Origin: Nostoc sp. FACHB-280
GTDB taxonomy: Bacteria; Cyanobacteriota; Cyanobacteriia; Cyanobacteriales; Nostocaceae
DNA: 64,000 nucleotides
NCBI RefSeq assembly: GCF_014697615.1
Contig: NZ_JACJSD010000015.1
Span: 88,995-152,994, forward strand
Direction: 5' to 3'
The position numbers and the translations under genes are program-made. This document shows positions 60,516 to 64,000 of this stretch, one piece after another; position 1 is the stretch's first letter, and every line of letters begins with the position of its first letter. Under the pieces are notes generated by a model. That model was not told the DNA's origin. It did no database searches and was given only the letters and a program-made list of their open reading frames with translations.

Positions 60516-63080
60516 ATGCAGCCAATTCGCACATTCAATGTTTCCCCGTCACTACCGCCGCGCCTGGAACCACTGCGGCGGTTAGCATATAATTTGCATT
60601 GGGACTGGAATGTTGAAACTAAAGATTTATTTCGCCGTTTAGATAGAGACTTATGGGAATCTAGCCATCACAACCCAGTGTTGATGCTGGGTACTATCTC
60701 CCAAGCACGGCTGTTGGAGGTAGTAGAGGATGATGGGTTTTTAGCACAAATGGATCGTGCGGCTCGTCAGTTAGATGATTATCTCCAAGAAGGAACTTGG
60801 TATCAGAAACAACGCGCTCAAAAGCCAAAGGAATGTTATGCCTATTTTTCGGCAGAGTTTGGCTTGGTTGACTGTTTACCTGTTTATTCTGGTGGCTTGG
60901 GGGTTCTGGCTGGTGATCATTTAAAATCTGCCAGCGACTTAGGGCTACCATTGGTAGGTGTCGGCTTGCTTTATCAACAAGGGTATTTTGCTCAATACCT
61001 CAACGCTGATGGCTGGCAACAAGAACGCTACCCCATCAATGATTTTTATAATATGCCCTTGCATTTAGAACGCAATCCCGACGGTTCTGAGTTGCAAATT
61101 GCGGTTGATTATCCGGGACGCAAGGTATACGCCAGAGTTTGGCGGGTACAGGTGGGGATGGTGCCTTTGTACATGTTAGACACCAACATCGAACCCAATA
61201 ATCAATATGATCACGACATTACAGATCAACTGTATGGCGGTGATATTGATATGCGTATCCACCAAGAAATCATGTTGGGGATCGGTGGTGTACGGATGCT
61301 GAAAGCTTTGGGTTATGATGTCACTGCCTACCACATGAATGAAGGCCATGCGGCTTTCTCGGCATTAGAGCGCATCCGCATCTTAATTCAAGAAGAAGGT
61401 TTGAGCTATGCCCAAGCCAAACAGGTAGTAATGTCTAGCAACATCTTTACCACACACACGCCTGTACCTGCGGGAATTGATTTATTCCCTCCCGATAAAA
61501 TTCTGTATTATCTGGGCTACTATGCAGATATCTTTGGTTTGCCCAAAGAACAGTTTTTAGGCTTAGGCAGAGAAAATACAGGGGATTTATCCGGGCCTTT
61601 CAGTATGGCGGTGCTGGCGTTGAAAATGGCGACATTTTCTAATGGGGTGGCGCAGTTGCATGGTGTGGTGTCGCGGCAGATGTTCCAAGGTTTGTGGAAA
61701 AAAGTCCCCGTCGAGGAAGTGCCAATTACCGCCATTACCAACGGTGTTCACGCTCGCAGTTGTGTGGCAAAATCAACCCAAGAGTTGTACGATCGCTACT
61801 TAGGGCCAAACTGGTCATCAGTACCACCAGATAACCAACTGTGGGAACGGATGGAAGCAATTCCCGATGAAGAGTTGTGGCGCAATCACGAACGCTGCCG
61901 TTTGGATATGGTACTGTATGTGCGGGATCATCTGGTCAAACATTTGCGCGATCGCGGCGCTTCCCCTTCCGAAATTGCCCAAGCCCAAGAAGTATTAGAT
62001 CCCTACGTTTTAACAATTGGTTTTGCCCGTCGGTTTGCAACTTATAAACGCGCTACCCTGTGGATGCGTGATTTAGAACGCATTCAACGCATTTTACTTG
62101 GTGATAAAAACCGCAAAGTTCAATTTGTAATTGCTGGTAAAGCCCACCCCAAAGATATCCCAGGTAAAGAACTAATTCGTGAAATCAATCATTTTATCCG
62201 CGAACATCATTTAGAAAAACAAGTTGTTTTTGTCCCTAACTACGATATTCATATATCTCGGTTAATGGTGGCTGGTTGCGATATCTGGTTGAATACACCA
62301 CGTCGTCCCAGGGAAGCTTCGGGAACTAGCGGAATGAAAGCCGCAATGAATGGCTTACCTAATTTAAGTGTTTTAGATGGTTGGTGGGATGAAGCTGATT
62401 ATGTCCGCACCGGTTGGGCGATAGGACATGGGGAAAATTACGACGATCCCAATTATCAAGATGAGGTAGAAGCTAACGCCCTCTACGATTTGTTAGAGAA
62501 AGAAGTTGTGCCTCTATTTTATGACCACCGCGACGAAGATGGTTTACCCCGGCGTTGGGTAGCCAAAATGAAAGATGCGATTCGCTTGAACTGTCCTTTC
62601 TTTAATACAGCGCGGATGGTACGGGATTATGCTCAACAAGCTTATTTCCACGCCAGCGATCGCTATCATACTTTGGTGACTGATAATTATGCCCCAGCCA
62701 AAGAACTAGCCGCTTGGAAAGCTAAACTCAGCGACCACTGGTTTAACATCAAAATTAAAGATATTGATGTATCTGTAGGTTCTGATATTAAAGTTGAGCA
62801 AAAGGTGGCTGTGAAAGCCAAAGTTGATTTAGCTACTTTGAGTAATGATGATATCCAAGTAGAGTTATATCAAGGTGCGATCGATGCCAACGGTGAAATC
62901 GTGAATGCGGTTCCGGTTGTCATGGATTACCAAGGTCAAGATGACCAAGGCTTGAGTCTCTACACTGCCGATATTGTTTATACCACCTCTGGTTTTCAAG
63001 GCTTATCCTTGCGCGTATTACCCAAACACCCACACCTTTCTAATGCTTATGAACCAAGATTGATTGCTTGGGCGGAGTAA
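60516..63080 (+). CDS. Alpha-glucan family phosphorylase (second GT35 type with DUF3417 domain)
   Basis: An 854-residue enzyme of the group related to the Thermotoga/archaeal alpha-glucan phosphorylases. The N-terminal DUF3417 segment (PSLPPRLEPLRRLAYNLHWD) is absent in the classical enzyme. The core has YFSAEFGLVDCLPVYSGGLG, HMNEGHAAFSALERI, FARRFATYKRATL and a pyridoxal-phosphate site EASGTSGMKAAMNG with LDGWWDEAD. The reaction is phosphorolysis of linear or short glucans. It is monocistronic and ends at a strong bidirectional hairpin. Confidence 0.95.
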   Translation: MQPIRTFNVSPSLPPRLEPLRRLAYNLHWDWNVETKDLFRRLDRDLWESSHHNPVLMLGTISQARLLEVVEDDGFLAQMDRAARQLDDYLQEGTWYQKQRAQKPKECYAYFSAEFGLVDCLPVYSGGLGVLAGDHLKSASDLGLPLVGVGLLYQQGYFAQYLNADGWQQERYPINDFYNMPLHLERNPDGSELQIAVDYPGRKVYARVWRVQVGMVPLYMLDTNIEPNNQYDHDITDQLYGGDIDMRIHQEIMLGIGGVRMLKALGYDVTAYHMNEGHAAFSALERIRILIQEEGLSYAQAKQVVMSSNIFTTHTPVPAGIDLFPPDKILYYLGYYADIFGLPKEQFLGLGRENTGDLSGPFSMAVLALKMATFSNGVAQLHGVVSRQMFQGLWKKVPVEEVPITAITNGVHARSCVAKSTQELYDRYLGPNWSSVPPDNQLWERMEAIPDEELWRNHERCRLDMVLYVRDHLVKHLRDRGASPSEIAQAQEVLDPYVLTIGFARRFATYKRATLWMRDLERIQRILLGDKNRKVQFVIAGKAHPKDIPGKELIREINHFIREHHLEKQVVFVPNYDIHISRLMVAGCDIWLNTPRRPREASGTSGMKAAMNGLPNLSVLDGWWDEADYVRTGWAIGHGENYDDPNYQDEVEANALYDLLEKEVVPLFYDHRDEDGLPRRWVAKMKDAIRLNCPFFNTARMVRDYAQQAYFHASDRYHTLVTDNYAPAKELAAWKAKLSDHWFNIKIKDIDVSVGSDIKVEQKVAVKAKVDLATLSNDDIQVELYQGAIDANGEIVNAVPVVMDYQGQDDQGLSLYTADIVYTTSGFQGLSLRVLPKHPHLSNAYEPRLIAWAE

Positions 63081-63085
63081 AAGTG

Positions 63086-63134
63086 AAAAGTAAAAAGGTA
63101 AAAGTCTTTTTTTTACTTTTGCCTTTTTACTTTT
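63086..63134. terminator. Bidirectional terminator between convergent genes
   Basis: Left arm aaaagtaaaaaggtaaaag (63086-63104) pairs with cttttgcctttttactttt (63116-63134), with one mismatch, around a T-rich loop. The stop codon of the DUF429 gene lies inside the right arm. Confidence 0.7.
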
Positions 63135-63873
63135 GCCTTTTATTTGGGATAACAATGTAACCTGTGGTGCGATCGCCTAATACTAAGTTACGTTGTTCTC
63201 CCCAATACCACCAGTGTGCAGCCACATAAGCACAGATTAAACTATCTAGTTTATCTTCAATAGCTTTGAGGGTTGCACCTGTGGAAGGTAAAAGGAAAAA
63301 GTCAAAAGGAAAAAGATGAGATTGTGGTGCTTTAAGACTAGGTTCGAGAATAGGTAAAACTTCGAGAATATATTGATAAAGTTTGATTAATTCTAAGCGA
63401 CGCTCGCTGATGCGTCCTTTTTTATATTTAAGAATGCGTTCTAAATTAAATAAATGCACAATCGCAGGGTGCGGAAAAACTTCTATTTGATATCTACCAG
63501 GTGTTTTGGCTGCTATCGTTGGTGCATGGGCAAAACCACGGGATTCTAATTCTAAGCCAAAGTTAATTGTCCGCTCGGCAAACGGTAAATTTTGATTGGC
63601 GGGATAGCAGCCGGCGTGATATTTGCCAAAGTATTTATGAGTCAGTTTATCGGGGAGACGGCTACCTGTAGGGTTAGGAATCAAAGTCGGTGCATCAACC
63701 GCAATGATGGCTGGTGCTTCTGGTTGTACCCAGGTATCTATCCAAGTTAAAATGTCAGCGATCGCATCTTGGCGATCTAAATCTAGTAATTGTAATTGTC
63801 CATCGATTAATTCTAAACAGCACAAGCCACTTGGTTGTGATTTCCAACCTAAATCAATCCCAATAAATTTCAT
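63127..63873 (-). CDS. DUF429 domain protein
   Basis: A 248-residue protein with an RNase H/ruvC-like fold signature: FIGIDLGWKS with the first Asp, IAVDAPTLIPN with a second, and a C-terminal ALKAIEDKLDSLICAYVAAH-like helix with Asp residues near the end of the fold. The DUF429 family has no known function; a nuclease-like or nucleotide-binding activity is only a fold-based guess. No signal peptide is seen. Its 3' end reads into the shared terminator with the phosphorylase. Confidence 0.82.
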   Translation of the reverse strand: MKFIGIDLGWKSQPSGLCCLELIDGQLQLLDLDRQDAIADILTWIDTWVQPEAPAIIAVDAPTLIPNPTGSRLPDKLTHKYFGKYHAGCYPANQNLPFAERTINFGLELESRGFAHAPTIAAKTPGRYQIEVFPHPAIVHLFNLERILKYKKGRISERRLELIKLYQYILEVLPILEPSLKAPQSHLFPFDFFLLPSTGATLKAIEDKLDSLICAYVAAHWWYWGEQRNLVLGDRTTGYIVIPNKRQK

Positions 63874-64000
63874 GGCTCTCCCAGACTAGATATGTTAAAT
63901 TAACAACAGAAATACCAATTTAGTAAAACCCTTCTTCTAAAATTATTAAAGTTAGTTAAGCCATAAGCCCTGCGTTTAATGAGCTTAATCTTCTGATTAA
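63874..64000. other. Right-end intergenic stretch
   Basis: AT-rich and upstream of the DUF429 gene. No gene or repeat was recognised before the window ends. Confidence 0.3.

Overview
The window comes from a filamentous cyanobacterium, most likely of the order Nostocales. The evidence is the very frequent HIP1 octamer (GCGATCGC), a psbI gene for photosystem II, a helical carotenoid protein of the OCP N-domain type, CHASE2 sensor proteins, a DUF3769 LptD-like outer-membrane protein, a cluster that looks like the hormogonium polysaccharide (hps) genes, and many intergenic miniature repeats. No tRNA, rRNA, CRISPR array, complete insertion sequence or prophage was seen.

Layout. 0-3.3 kb: the 3' part of an FHA/ferredoxin-reductase/ferredoxin fusion, a membrane pentapeptide-repeat protein and a lipoprotein Cu/Zn superoxide dismutase. 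3.5-12.9 kb: a CHASE2 Ser/Thr kinase, a TPR protein, a two-partner-secretion (TPS) transporter and a TPR-CHAT caspase-like protein. 13-19.3 kb: a helical carotenoid protein, an LtrA-family membrane protein, a secreted hypothetical, a two-RCK K+-channel-like protein with a degenerate pore, a 42-bp HIP1 tandem repeat and two small unknown genes. 19.5-22 kb: a VIT/VWA protein. 22.2-26.3 kb: a small defence-like patch with a HEPN-motif protein, two antitoxin-like genes, a STAND ATPase lacking its sensor domain and an Uma2 nuclease with a lost acidic residue. 26.4-31.3 kb: a 1-Cys peroxiredoxin, then a four-gene operon with two solute-binding-protein-like products (one fused to VWA), a membrane coiled-coil protein and a BamE-like protein. 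31.4-37.5 kb: a response regulator, a CHASE2 histidine kinase, a DUF928 protein and a second TPR-CHAT protein.

37.9-46.4 kb is a surface/secretion block: an RTX subtilase with a P domain, a TPS adhesin (TpsA), a retropepsin-like protease and a second TPS transporter (TpsB). 46.4-50.4 kb holds two glycosyltransferases and an O-antigen-ligase-like membrane protein (hps-like), followed by an LptD-like protein and psbI. 54.7-63.9 kb holds two different GT35 alpha-glucan phosphorylases, a hexapeptide acyltransferase, a small unknown gene and a DUF429 protein.

How the genes may work together (inference): two separate CHASE2 + TPR-CHAT modules, one also with a TPS transporter, suggest an envelope-sensing, signalling and proteolysis system linked to surface secretion. 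The VWA/solute-binding operon without any ABC permease or ATPase is another candidate uncharacterised envelope system. Intergenic DNA is rich in palindromic, MITE-like repeats.
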